In this document: positions 10,724 to 21,670 of the stretch, piece by piece
Layout: the number at the start of each line of letters is the position of its first letter
How positions within the stretch are numbered: the first letter of the stretch is position 1
Origin: Fusarium oxysporum f. sp. lycopersici 4287
Lineage: Eukaryota > Ascomycota > Sordariomycetes > Hypocreales > Nectriaceae
Assembly (NCBI RefSeq): GCF_000149955.1
Contig: NC_031000.1
Location: 1,038,259-1,102,258, forward strand
Direction: 5' to 3'
Length of the DNA stretch: 64,000 bases
Made by a program: the position numbers and the translations under genes
The notes under the pieces: generated by a model
Seen by the model: the letters and a program-made list of their open reading frames with translations, nothing else
Databases searched by the model: none
What the model was told of the DNA's origin: nothing

Positions 10724-11014
10724 GGCGAACTTTGGTCTAGCTATAACGTAGCTCACAAGCGAGTTGGCCAGCATACTGTGCAGCTAATAATAGCTTACCC
10801 TATAGCATTCTAAAGCTTAAATAAATTAGCTAAAAATTAAATAAAAGGTGTTCCTAAAATAGTATAGTTAACTTTATTAGAAGGTATTTTTAAAAGATTT
10901 TTAAGTATTTTAGTTTATATAGAAAACCTTAAAATACAGTGTATTTTATAGTGCAAATAGACTTTAAAGTTTATAGCTATAGTTATAAATTCAAATTAAT
11001 AACGAACCTTATTA

Positions 11015-11335
11015 TTATCTCTTTCTTTAGATTAAATAGTTTCTATAACTCTTAAAATATATTATATTATAATTAAATACTAGTACAATAGTAATATAGC
11101 TTCTATAATATAGCTTTTAATAGTTAACTTGAGAAATATTTACACGATGTTAGAGGCTTAATTTAAAGTTATTCTAAAGGGATTAAAGTGTAAAAAGAAA
11201 TTTAACTTCACTTAATAATTAAGATATATTTAGTAGTTAAGAAGTATTTAATTATATAGAAATATTATAGAGTGAGGGATTTTTAATGTATATGCTTATT
11301 TAGTACACTTACTTATTAACTACATTAAAGTATTA
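11015..11335 (-). mobile_element. RIP-degraded pogo 5' end
   Basis: Reading the minus strand from 11335, the tip is ATGTAGTTAATAAG. It equals the intact tip ACGTGGTTGATAAG changed only by one C-to-T and two G-to-A transitions. TA follows at 11336-11337. Inward come the 'tgaggga' leader and a degraded N-terminal transposase region ending near the conserved tctagattaaatag block. The rest of the element is missing or unrecognisable. Confidence 0.7.
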
Positions 11336-11794
11336 TATATTACACGAAAGAATATAATAATAATTAATTTAACTATAATTATTCAATTAATATAGTTAAT
11401 ACCTATAAAATTAATATTTTAATAGACTTTTATAGAATTAAACTTAAATATAGTTTAATACTATAATCTTTTTTAAAGTATTATAAAATTATAAGAGAAT
11501 ATTTACTCAATATTAATAAACTATTAAAAATATAGTAAGTTAATTTTATAATCTTTAGCTATTAAGTATAAGTACTTTATAATGAGCTTAATACAGCTAA
11601 AGTTAACTTCTTATAATTATACTTATTATAAAGTTAGTTTTCTTAAAGTTTAATGACTACTTAATAAAACTAATATTTTAGCGCTTGCTAACTGATAATG
11701 CATTATAATTAGCAAGCAGTTAATAATATTTCTTTAATACTATAATACTAAGTAGAAAGTCTTTAGAAACCGAGATTAAGAAAATACTAAACTA

Positions 11795-12089
11795 TAGTTT
11801 ATTTCTATAGATTAAATAGTTTTCATAACTTCAGGATAGTATCATGTATAGAGAGTATGCTTTTACATTAGCGCTATAGTTTTATAGGGTTACCTTTATA
11901 TATCTGTACAGTTTATTAAAACTTTAATTCACAGTTATTTTAAGCGCCCAAAGAGAAAGAAAAACTCTTACCTCTTCATTTAATTAAAATATATTAAGTA
12001 ATAAGAATTAATTAATTAAACAGAAAGTGAGGTATATAAGGGATTTTCATAACCCTCACTTATCTATAATACCTACTTACTGTCTACAT
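11795..12089 (-). mobile_element. second RIP-degraded pogo 5' end
   Basis: This parallels the relic at 11015-11335: a decayed tip (minus strand, near 12089), the leader, and the same N-terminal transposase stretch ending at tagattaaatag near 11808. It is less AT-rich in places (tcaggatagtatcatg, gcgcccaaagag), so a few original bases survive. Confidence 0.6.
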
Positions 12090-12213
12090 TTTATAGAAGT
12101 TTTTATATATTTTCTTTAAAAATTATTACTCATTATACCATTCAGCCAGTCTCTAGTTGTCATCTTGTAAAGTTAAATTTCTTAATATCAGCCTGATGAT
12201 TGCTAATTCAACA

Positions 12214-13624
12214 TTAATCTTCATCTCTCTTTAGTGAAAATTCAGGAAACCTTTCTTCATAGACATTGGCTAGAACACCATCCCTCCAGACGCCCTCAAC
12301 TGGAAGACAGCCTTGTTGTATATCTGACAGCACTGAGTCTGCATCTCCCTTAAGAAGGACAAAGTCGGCCTTCTTCCCAACTGCAATTTCGCCCCTATCG
12401 TTGAAGCCAAACCGTTTGGCCACGTTAGAGGTGGCCGCCTTGAGTACATCTTCGAGTGTCATTCCAATCTCATGCTTGAGCAGGTACATCTCAATATGCA
12501 TACCGAGGCCATAGGCCACGCCAAACTCCTGACCGCCAGCATCACTTCCAGCTACCAAAGTGATGCCCGCCTGGTACATCTTTCTGGCTGTTTCATAGGC
12601 ATTTTGAACCCTAACTCTAGGTTTCTGTGTTTCTGCCAGTCCTAGAGGCTGGTCTGGAGACTTACGTAACATCATGCGATCAGCCAGGGGATCTTTTCTG
12701 AATTCTCGCTGCCACTCCTGCCGCTCAACAGTCTGTGATGCACACAGTACCAAAGTAGGGTTACAATGGATATTGCGTGTTAGCATGATGTCAATGAAGT
12801 CATCACTAGGCGGCTTATCGAGGAAACAATGGGTAAGGCCGTCGACTCCAGCGTCAAAGAGGTCCTTTGCGCCAGCGTAACCCAAAGCGTGGCCAACAGC
12901 GATGACTCCTGCTTTGTGAGCAGCCTCTACCACAGCCTTCTGTATGTCCATCGAGGGCCGCGGAAGGTCGTTCATGCCCAGGCTATCCCCTAGCTCATGG
13001 AACAACTTGATATAGGATGCGCCATGCTTGTTGACTTGTAATTGCACGAAAGGTTCGGCGTCGGCTGGAGACTTCAACAAAGGCCATTTCGAGACTATGT
13101 TGTGAACCAGTTGATCACAGTGTGGATGAGATGAGAATCCCTTCTTCATCACAGGGATTGGCCATCCTCCGTCGATAATAGCTCCAATTCCAGAGAACTT
13201 ATAATCGGCGTATTTATTCTTGTTCTGGGAATCACTTGTTGACTGAGTGTTCTGTTAATTTTGCTTTCTTGTACGCTTAATATTAAAAGGAGACGGATAA
13301 AACCTTTTTGAGTTGTTCGATGTCATCCACCTCGCTATGCATGTCGCAAACCGTTGTGACGCCGAACCGCAGTGATTGCTCAACACAGTCGTGAATATCA
13401 CCTGGCATAGGCATGGCATGTATATGGGTATCAATCAATCCTGGAATAAGTGTATATCCTGGACGAGAGAAGCGGGGGAAGTCCTGTTCAGACGGCACAT
13501 CTCGGTTTGTACAGCCAACCTCGGCGATGAGCCCACGCCGAACAACAACATACCCATCGGCTACAAATTTATAGCCATCGAAAAGGTTGACATCTGCAAT
13601 GATAAAGCTGTTGTTTTCCTGCAT
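12214..13624 (-). CDS. amidohydrolase (imidazolonepropionase/prolidase-like), paralogue 1
   Basis: Exon 1 is 13624-13304, the intron 13303-13252 and exon 2 13251-12214, giving 452 residues. It is a metal-dependent TIM-barrel hydrolase of the amidohydrolase superfamily. The HxH metal site is in GLIDTHIHA. A barrel lysine (YIKLFHELG) is the candidate carboxylated bridging lysine. Histidines in VGHAL and LTHCF follow, then the aspartate in AGSDAGG. The C-terminal GEIAVGKKADFVLLKGD block is the standard end of the family. It has no signal peptide, so is probably cytosolic. It is colinear with the gene at 34867-36286 at nearly identical length and intron position, so the two are paralogues. The substrate (amide, carbamate, lactam or dipeptide) cannot be told. 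CGGAA-type repeats lie about 350-470 bp upstream. Confidence 0.88.
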
Positions 13625-13819
13625 TTTAATAGATTTATCAAGGTCCTGTTTACTAGTAAGTCGTAGTCGTCAAATAGAACTGGATGTCATGTACGCCGGA
13701 CTGAATAAATAGTGCTAGGGAAGAAATTCGGAACTTCCGAACAAGGTGCACATTGGTACGGGATATAAACTACAGAACTCTATCCAGGTCACAGGCACTA
13801 AAACTGACATAAACAAATA

Positions 13820-14290
13820 CTAATATATATAATTAGTATATCCAAGTATTATAGTAAGTAGATTATTATATAAAAAACCTAAAAGTAAAAATATATTTAC
13901 TTTAACTTTTATTAATAGATAAGTATATTGTATTTTAAGGGAACTTTCTTTAAGCAATTTATCTAAAGTCAAATAATGCTAGGTACAACATTTGTAGATC
14001 TGTAGTTCCGTTTCGCTATAGCTCCTGTTCCGCTGTAGTTCCTGTTCCGCTGTAGTTCCTATTCTGTTCCGCTATAGCTCCTGTTCTGAAAGCCATCTTT
14101 TTAGAAAAATCACAGCGGAATCAGTTCTTTCTAAGTGATAGACAGTACTATACACTAGGGTCAATAAATAACCTGAAGTCTTAAGCTAAGAAATAAAGTT
14201 TCTATAAAAAGAAAGAATTTACATCTATAAACACTTTATCTTTCTGCATTTAAAGTAACTTATAGTAATAAAAAGTAAGCTTATATAGCT
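13820..14290. repeat. dispersed repeat A, copy 1 (RIP-mutated)
   Basis: Homologous over about 450 bp to 21270-21670. Both copies contain an array of about 18-bp units of the type cctgttccgctgtagtt (13995-14090 here). Outside the array, differences are mostly C-to-T and G-to-A in this copy. No coding frame, ends undefined. Confidence 0.65.
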
Positions 14291-14408
14291 ATTTATTATT
14301 AAACTAAAAAGACTAACTTTAATAATATGAAAATATTAATATAAAGAAGTAAGTAGTTATTATTAAGTATTGTATACTATATAACTATTGTCTTTTACAA
14401 TAAAATAA

Positions 14409-15366
14409 CTTATAGTTAATAAGTAAGTTTATTAAATACGTATGTACACTAAAAATCCCTCACCCTATAATATTTCTATTTAATTGGATACTTCTTAACT
14501 ACTAAGCATATCTCAATTGTTAAATAAAGCTAGAGAAGAAATAATAGTTAAGCTTATTATTAATTTAAATTTATAAAGATTTCTTTTATAATTATATCTT
14601 ATAAAAGATATAGCTAATTCTCAACTAGCTAACTGTAATACGTTACCTATTAGTAAGTGTTAGACTTATAACTTCATTAAAGTCATTTTGATGGTGAAGG
14701 TTGGTGTAAGGAAATCTTTTTCTTTTGTTTTTCTTTTTGCTAACTTGGTGTACGTTGGGGCCGTTTGTATGAATGACGGAAATCATACAAGTAATGACAG
14801 CGATGGCTTTAATACGATGATACCCGAAAGTAAACTTCCGACCATCTACTCATTAGACTCGGGTTTCTCGGCACATACAAAATGCCGTTGAAATATCCTC
14901 ATCAGCTCTTAACTGGCCACCCCTGTTCCTTGCACTTCGCCTAAGCCTCGCTGTCTGCAAGACACCGAGGCCGAAGAACGGAGTGTTAAACATAATATTG
15001 GAATCCCCACCAAGCTTTTTCGGTATGTTTCTCCACGGTGACCCCGAACCTTTCGCTCTATTCCTATCATCCAAGCCGAAGTCTTCGCCTTTACGCAGCG
15101 CGCACACCGTCCAGTCAATTAGACTCGGAACCGCGACATAGTGCATTGTATGCCGCCACCGCAAGGTTCAATACCCTGTGGAACGTGCGGCAAGACAGGT
15201 CATAACACGAGAACATGCCAGATAGTCGTCGTGATGGATGGAGAGGAGTATAGTGATTAGTTTTGATTGATTCAATAGCCCTGTGCATCTTTGTCATAGG
15301 TTCAGAAGGAAGGGTTGAGATTTTTGATCCGCTCACTGATTTGATCCACTCACTGATGGTGTACGT
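14409..15366 (+). mobile_element. decayed pogo element with replaced interior
   Basis: The left part (14409-14680) aligns to the leader and first quarter of the pogo transposase gene, changed by many C-to-T and G-to-A transitions. The right part (about 15150-15366) still reads CGTCGKTGHNTRTC, the C-terminal CCHC knuckle, and then a clean 3' end with two 17-bp repeats and tip ACGTACACC before TA at 15367. Between them lies unrelated repeat B (14682-14940). The left half is heavily mutated and the right half hardly, so this is a recombinant or a composite of two copies. Confidence 0.7.
14682..14940 (+). repeat. dispersed repeat B, copy 1
   Basis: Aligns in inverted orientation with 24421-24690 over about 260 bp, including gatggctttaatacgatg and gactcgggtttctcggcac. 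A poly-pyrimidine tract follows the start. It is not recognisable as a known element and has no coding frame of significance. Confidence 0.7.
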
Positions 15367-15826
15367 TATGAGTCGTTTTTGATTGATGACCTTGTGTTTG
15401 CTTACGATCTCATTGAGAAGTCAAAAGAAAGTGAATTACGGCTAACGGCCGCGGATGCCGTTCGACTCGGAAGTATTTCCTAACAACCCCACAAACTCGT
15501 GGCTGTACGGAACCTACCGTACCGGAATGACCAGGCGTTAGCTGACTGTACGGCGTGCACGCCTGCTCTGCTCATGACGCTCAAATAAACCAATCATGTG
15601 AGGTGGTCGCGGCCCCAGTTCCGGTTCCTTGAAGGCGGTTTCGGCAAGCGAGGTTGCCATTACCACCGCACGAAGCTTAACCCGCAAGGAGTCTTGACTG
15701 GCAGCTGGCTATGGTTATAAACAGAGATTCTCGCTTTGCTAAATCAACCTAACTCCTGACACTGCTAACTAGCAATTGATCGTTTATTACATTCGAATTT
15801 TGGGAACTGACCAACAAAAGACATCG
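15367..15826. promoter_or_regulatory. upstream region of the RidA-like gene
   Basis: About 460 bp of balanced composition between a pogo relic and the start at 15827. It contains CCAGTTCCGGTTCCTTG near 15615, another TTCCG pair of the kind seen upstream of other metabolic genes here. No TATA box stands out. Confidence 0.35.
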
Positions 15827-16282
15827 ATGATGGCATCCCAGAACGGTGAGGCTTATATTCTTCCGGCGCAAAAAGCTAAAACCCTCGCGAACTATCCCCA
15901 CGCTCGGGTGATACATCAATCAGCCAAAACTATTTTCGTTTCTGGTACCTCGTCACGCCGTGGCGACGGAACATTCGCGGGTTGCACCACAGGCGCTGAT
16001 GGAACGCACCATCTCGACATTTGCCTCCAGACGGAAGCCGTGCTGCAAAATATCGGAGTCATCATTGACGGGGCAACAAACGGCGCATGTGGACTACAGA
16101 ATGTGATCAACGCCACTGTTTTTTTGACCGACATGAAAGATTATGATAGGATGAACAAGGAGTGGAATAAAGTGTGGCCAGATAAGGCCAAGGCGCCTGC
16201 GAGAACCTGTATACAGGTTGCGGCCTTGCCGAATGAAAGGTTAAACGTCGAAATCCAGTGCACTGTTCTGTGGGCAGACTAG
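15827..16282 (+). CDS. RidA/YjgF-family protein, 2-aminomuconate deaminase-like
   Basis: An uninterrupted 151-residue protein starts MMASQNGEAYILPAQKAK; the ATG at 15827 or 15830 is chosen because the open frame upstream has no ATG. NYPHARVIHQSAKTIFVSG and TSSRRGDGTF in the first half, VINATVFLTDMKDYDRMN in the middle and the APARTCIQVAALP arginine block near the end match the fungal and bacterial 2-aminomuconate deaminase branch of the Rid family. Those enzymes act on enamine/imine intermediates in ring-cleaved aminoaromatics; many Rid proteins instead clear reactive enamines. A trimeric cytosolic protein is expected. It stands alone between repeats, 2.2 kb from amidohydrolase 1. Confidence 0.82.
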   Translation: MMASQNGEAYILPAQKAKTLANYPHARVIHQSAKTIFVSGTSSRRGDGTFAGCTTGADGTHHLDICLQTEAVLQNIGVIIDGATNGACGLQNVINATVFLTDMKDYDRMNKEWNKVWPDKAKAPARTCIQVAALPNERLNVEIQCTVLWAD

Positions 16283-19150
16283 CCTGTTAGCTTTAAGTAG
16301 GGAAGAGGTTTTAATATGCGGTACTATCGGCGGGTTGGAACTGTGAGTTTGAGGTTATCTAACTGGAATCAGGGTGACGCTATTGGTCTCTGAGATTGCG
16401 GGTTGATAGCTGTCTTGTTAACGGAATAAGCAAACCTGGCCCTATCTACGTGAATAGCATGTTGTTGGGAATTTTCAGCAGGACGTATAAGACATAAGAG
16501 ACTGAGATTGTAACGTTAGAGTCACAATGCAAGCCTGGTATACCCTACAGCAAAAATATCACTTCGTATCCTCCGCTCATGGCGAACTCTCTCCTGTAAA
16601 AGTTTTTCCTTGGCACCCGATGTTAGCGCTCTGCTAGGGTAGAGAATTTTTGCAGGCTAACATGATAACAAAAGCAGCTGTGGGGCTAACGGGACCCTAA
16701 CAGCTGCCTTAAGAAAGGGATTCAGAGAGTTGACCTTTCTTCGCGACGAGTGTCTGCAACGACATTGAGCTTCGCGAGCTCTTGACATCGCCTTCGGGTG
16801 CTACTTCTCACGTGTTATTTGCGGTTTCTTCTTACCTCGACATTCCGGCTTCGCGAGCCTTCGACAATCCGGGCTCTGCGCCCTCGATTTTCTCCCGTAC
16901 GACCGACCTCTGCAGCTTTGGCTGCCCGAACAACACCAGCAGCCCTCAGCTGCTCGACTTTCTGGGTCCTTTGGTGCCCCGACCTCGACGCACGGGCCCC
17001 ACATGGCTCGCTGCCCTTTTTGCAGCTCGGAAGCTGCATGACCGATCTCTGCAGTCTCATACTGCCCAGAGACCCTCTTCTTCTTTTCAGCCCCGGCTGC
17101 TGCCCGGAACGCAACCGGGCTTCGACAATTTGTCTCACTGGCTGGGACCACTTGACAAAACCGCTGGGTCGAATGGTACAGAGCTTACCTGGAGACCATG
17201 GAATGAGGCGACCACCTCGTCCACAGAGCAGCGTTCTAGCCGCTTTGGGGTTTTCTCCTGCGAGGGTTTTCCCCAAGGATGCACGGTTATAGGTTGCAGC
17301 TACTGGCAATCTTAGGGGTCATGGATTTCCTGCCTTAGGGTATGGAAAGCTACTTGATCTATCTGTGCAAGAGAATTCTGGGCTGGAGAGGGATCTGTTC
17401 CCGCTGACGGGATGCCCTCTTGAAAGTAATGCGCCTTTGTGCCGATGATATGCTGGATGAACTAGATGGAATAGCGGTTGCATGCAACTTTGCCAGGACC
17501 ACCTGCTTTGACGTCCAAGACGATGTGCTTGAAACTACGGTAGGGCTGGCTACAAGTAGGGCAGGTGCCACTTGGGGGAAAGGGCGTCCGGCGCTCTCCG
17601 TTGATGCAAGTGGACATTGCGGGTTTTCTAGGTAGATTCGGATGCGACAGCAATTGTAGGTAGTTTAGCCCAGCACGTCCTGTGCCCCAGCAGGGGACTT
17701 TTCGGGGCCGATGGCCCCCCGGACGAAAAATACACATACATACATCTTCCGCTCATGGTCGGCATTACGTACCGATATTGTAACGGTTGGGTTCCCAAGG
17801 GATAACCTAGTCCGTACAAGGTCCATGTTTGCAACTTTGCAGAGTCATAGGGCGTGATGCTGAGCCAAGTGAAGTGTTACGTCTCTTAATAGTCAATGTA
17901 GGTGAGGCTTATTGAGGTAGACAGGTTTTAGTGATAGCTGGTAAGCTAGAGTCTATGAAAGTGCTAATGAGTGTGATCCATATACTTGTGGTGGTCATGA
18001 TATCATAGGAGAATCACTTTGTGATTCCAAGAAACACAGAAACACGAGTGATTCTCGAAGCCTGCTCGTGCCTGGGTTCTGGACAGTCATGGTTTAACGT
18101 GAGTGCGGGAGTGGCTGCGTTTGATTGAAGATGGTCAGAGATCGACTATGCCTAGTTGCGCAGTGATCCGGTTTGTACTCTGTTTACAGATAAGTAGGGT
18201 TGGTTTTATAGAAGCTTTTAATATTACATATTGTCGCAGGCCGGGCATTGTCTCAACGAGCCTCAGGAACAACAGCCCTTAGTAATCAAGCTAGGTGATT
18301 AAAGTAGAAGCTATGGGATAGAATACCCTACACAGACACATTTTGCTGCTGCTCATCATATTCACTTTCGCCCTTTAAGCACGCTCAGTGCGATACATAT
18401 ATATGAAACAAGGCAGGGTGACATTTGTTCATTCCGGTTCCGGAATTCCGCTTCGGAATCACGGTTCGGAATCGCTTTACGTCCCACTGGAACTGAATGA
18501 ATGAATGAATGAATTTATTCCGCTCGGGAGGATATGCCTCACGTGGCCCACAAAGTTGAATCTCGTTACATTATTTTCCGACTTCTTGTCCTGAAACCCT
18601 GAAACCTCACCAATCCCTACTCTTCACCACATTTCCCAGCCTCTCTTGTCCCTGCGCTACGACGGGCCTGCTTGAAGGCCAACTTCTTCAAGTGTTCAGC
18701 GTCCCATCTTCAGCGGCTGAAGCCTGGTCTGTCTACCAGAGGATGTACTATGTTAGCTCTTATTATCTTGTCTTGTTGGTATGTTTTGCGTGTCTGTATA
18801 GCATCCAAACGGCCTGTGCTTATTGCAAACTTGGTCGCTACTCGCACCGCTCCCAAGTTTGGGCTCCACCTGTGTGAAGTCGACAGGGGTACGCGACAAT
18901 TGGAAAAAGAAGAGTAGGCGTTTTCACCGCAGTTGGGTAACAAGTCTAAAAGCAAGAGGAAATGGAATAAACTAAGTAATTAGATACAGGTTAAATAAGC
19001 CTGAAATGCCTATTAATATGAGTAATAATAATAATAATAATAATAATAATTAATACTTAATAATAATAAATAGATATAGAAAATACACTAATAAGTATTA
19101 TAACTGATATATTAAGAATATAAAATAATACTTTTATAAAATGTATATAA
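16283..19150. other. long gene-poor region
   Basis: About 2.9 kb without a supportable gene. 16740-17330 is GC-rich and open in several frames on both strands, with many short inverted words (cttcgcgagc, gcagctcggaagctgc), but no recognisable protein. 18430-18490 has a cluster of ttccggttccggaattccg motifs. 18489-18515 is a GAAT microsatellite and 19020-19050 an AAT microsatellite. A 22-base sequence ending agcacgctcagtgcga near 18370-18392 recurs at 26777-26798. Confidence 0.5.
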
Positions 19151-19409
19151 AGAGAGATAAACTTAAAACTCTTCTTATACTTTAAACACTTTAAAATAAT
19201 TTAAAACATAGTATTTAATGTACTGTAAAGAAGTATAAGATTGACGAAAAGTAACTAATTATATTACTATTAGAATAGCATTTAATTGTAATATAGTTCT
19301 ATTTTAAACTTATAAAAACTAATTAATTTAAAAATAAATAATAGTTTAATTTATATTTGATTTAAATTTATATGAATTTCTCTTATAACTGTATTTTATA
19401 AAAGATATA
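19150..19409 (+). mobile_element. RIP-degraded pogo N-terminal relic, left flank of element B
   Basis: The stretch ctcttcttatactttaaac and the following bases track the LLALQALQNNPKLS coding region of the intact elements with C-to-T and G-to-A changes. They end in tataaaagatata, the decayed form of the coding sequence for VEEMA. The younger element B begins at 19410, exactly at a TA of this relic. Confidence 0.65.
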
Positions 19410-21249
19410 ACGTACATGATAAGCTTATGTCACAGACAAGCATGTGTCACAAAAATCCCTCATTCTCTTCTCTGTACATTTGATCAATTGATTCTCAACC
19501 ATTAAAGATGTCCCAGTCAAATGATGAAGCAAAAATTCTTCTTGCCCTACAAGCCCTTCAAAATGATCCAAAACTAAGCATCCGAGGCGCTGCATCAATA
19601 TACCAAGTCTGTCATCAGAAGCTAGGTTGCCGTCAGCGAGGCATGCAGTCTCGATGCGATTGGGTGCCTAAATCACGCAAACTATCTGATCTAGAGGAGC
19701 AGATCATAGTTCAGTTTATCCTCGACCTGGATTCGCGAGGATTTCCCCTGCGACTGCGTAGTGTGGAAGAAATGGCCAACCGATTGCTCGCTGACCGCGA
19801 CGCGCCACCCGTCGGCAAGCGCTGGGCTTCTAACTTCATCAAGCGACACAAAGAGCCCAAGACGCGGTTTTTTCGCAGGTATGACTACCAGAGGGCTAAA
19901 GGCGAAGATCCAACCGAGATTAGAAAGTGGTTTAAGCTCGTAGAAAACACAATCGCGAAATATGGTATTAATCTGGCTGATATCTATAACTTTGATGAGG
20001 TTGGCTTTCTAATGGGCATGATCGCAAGCGGAATGGTTGTCACAGGCACAGAAAGACGCGGAAAACCAAAATCAGTGCAGCCTGGAAACCGTGAATGGAT
20101 TACTGTGATCCAGGCGATCAATGCGGAAGGCTGGGAGATCGCGCCGTTCATCATAGGTGCCGGCCAATATCACCTCGCCAACTGGTACCAGGAAAGTAAC
20201 CTCCCGGGCGATTGGGCTATTGGGACGAACCCTAATGGCTGGACAGATAACGAGTTAGGCCTCGAGTGGCTAAAGCACTTCGACCGGTGTACTACCAAGC
20301 AATCAAAGAATCGCTATCGTCTCCTGATCCTCGACGGACACGAAAGTCACCACTCGGTCGACTTTGAGAGATATTGCAAGGCAAATAAAATCATCACGCT
20401 TTGTATACCGCCTCATTCGTCTCATCTGCTGCAGCTTCGTGATGTCGGGTGCTTTGGCGCAAGAAATCGAGCATTTAATCAGATGCTCTGTAACCCACAT
20501 TTCCAAAACCGAGTTCTTCCTGGCTTTTTACACCGCCTACCAGGCCACAATGACAGAGAAAAATATTAAAGCAGCCTTTAGAGGAGCCGGACTTGCTCCT
20601 CTCGACCCAGAAAGTGTAATCTCGAAGCTCGATATGCAGCTGCGGACTCCGACGCCTGCGGAGGCGGTAGTTAGCCCCTCGACCCCTTGGGTTTCAAAGA
20701 CCCCAAAGACTATCCTCGAGGCAGACTCTCAGCTTGAATATCTTGAAAGGAGAATCAAAAGGCATAAAAGTAGCTCTCCAGAGTCGATTCTAGAAGCATT
20801 GAGGTCTTCTTCTAAGGGAACAAAGATAGTTATGCATAAGGTTGCCTTGTTAGAGGCCAGGGTCCAAGATCTTGAACAGGCAAATGAGATAGTAAGCCGC
20901 CGGCGTAGGGCAAAAAGAACCTGGTTACAGAAAGGAGGTGTGATGACAGTAGAGGAAGGAAGGCAAGTAATTGACCAAACGGATGTTGATGCGCAGGCGG
21001 TGGATGGACCATCGAGAAGTGGTGGTCAAGGAGGGCATGCGCGAAGAAAGGAAAGGCGCTGTAGAGCGTGCGGCACGACAGGACATAATGCAAGGACCTG
21101 TCAGATAGTTGTGGCTATGCCTCTGGAAGGATATAGCGATTAATTTTACTTAATTAATAGTCTATTGTGTTTTTATGGCTATTCCTATTTGTGATGTTGG
21201 GATGTTGTGTTGCACTCGCTTGTTTGTTGCACTCGCTTACCATGTACGT
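19410..21249 (+). mobile_element. pogo/Fot1-type DNA transposon B
   Basis: A 1840-bp element with TA duplications at 19408-19409 and 21250-21251 and tips ACGTACATGATAAG / ACGTACATGGTAAG. Each end has the 17-bp direct repeat pair, but the cores differ between ends: ATGTCAC-type on the left and CGAGTGCAACA on the right. The interior holds one transposase gene with a deletion. Confidence 0.9.
19508..21143 (+). pseudogene. pogo-type transposase, frame broken by a deletion of about 20 bp
   Basis: The frame opens MSQSNDEAKILLALQALQ and carries the same HTH, CENP-B and DDE_1 domains as the other copies; NFDEVGF and LILDGHESH hold the first two catalytic aspartates. Near 20455-20465, after RDVGCFG, about 20 bp are missing compared with the copy at 30896, removing the LKKAYG region and shifting the frame. 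The downstream frame then runs to 21143 and ends with the knuckle CRACGTTGHNARTC. LQLRDVGCF also replaces the usual LQPLDVGCF. The protein as encoded should be catalytically dead, although the DNA ends look usable in trans. Confidence 0.9.
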
Positions 21250-21269
21250 TACTAGATAGTTTACGTGTA

Positions 21270-21670
21270 TAAAATATAATAATATATAGTAAATAAACTA
21301 GTATAAAAAGCTCCTATTAATAAAAAGATATTACTTTAACTTTTATTAATAAACAAGTATATTTTATTCAAGGAGATTTTCTTTAATCAATTTATGTAAA
21401 GTAAATAACGCAAGACAAAACATCAGTAGATCCGTAGTTCCTATTCCGCTACAGTTGCTATTCCGCCGTAGTTCCTGTTCCGAGAGTTATGCCTTTAGGA
21501 ACAGTTACAGCGCAATCAGTTATTTCTAAGTGATACGCAGTAACATGCGCTAGGAGTCGATAAGTAACCCGAAGTCCCGAGCCAAGAAATGAAAGTTTTT
21601 GCAATAGGGAGCGATTTGCATCGACGAGAACCTCGCATTTCCGCATCTGGAATGACCTGTAGTGACGAAA
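21270..21670. repeat. dispersed repeat A, copy 2 (less mutated)
   Basis: The better-preserved partner of 13820-14290. The GTTCC/CCGTAG array is at 21430-21480, and the conserved blocks around gtgatacgcagtaacatgcg (21531-21550) still keep their C and G bases. Confidence 0.65.

Larger units (their letters stand above)
10740..12210. other. AT-rich, RIP-degraded transposon debris
   Basis: About 1.47 kb of very AT-rich sequence with no coding frame. Two decayed 5' ends of pogo elements are recognisable inside it and listed separately. The rest has no identifiable parent. Confidence 0.7.

Noticed and set aside
16782..17315. Plus-strand frame of 177 residues
   Set aside because: Overlapped by equally long frames on both strands, low-complexity and without family motifs; kept only as an odd region.
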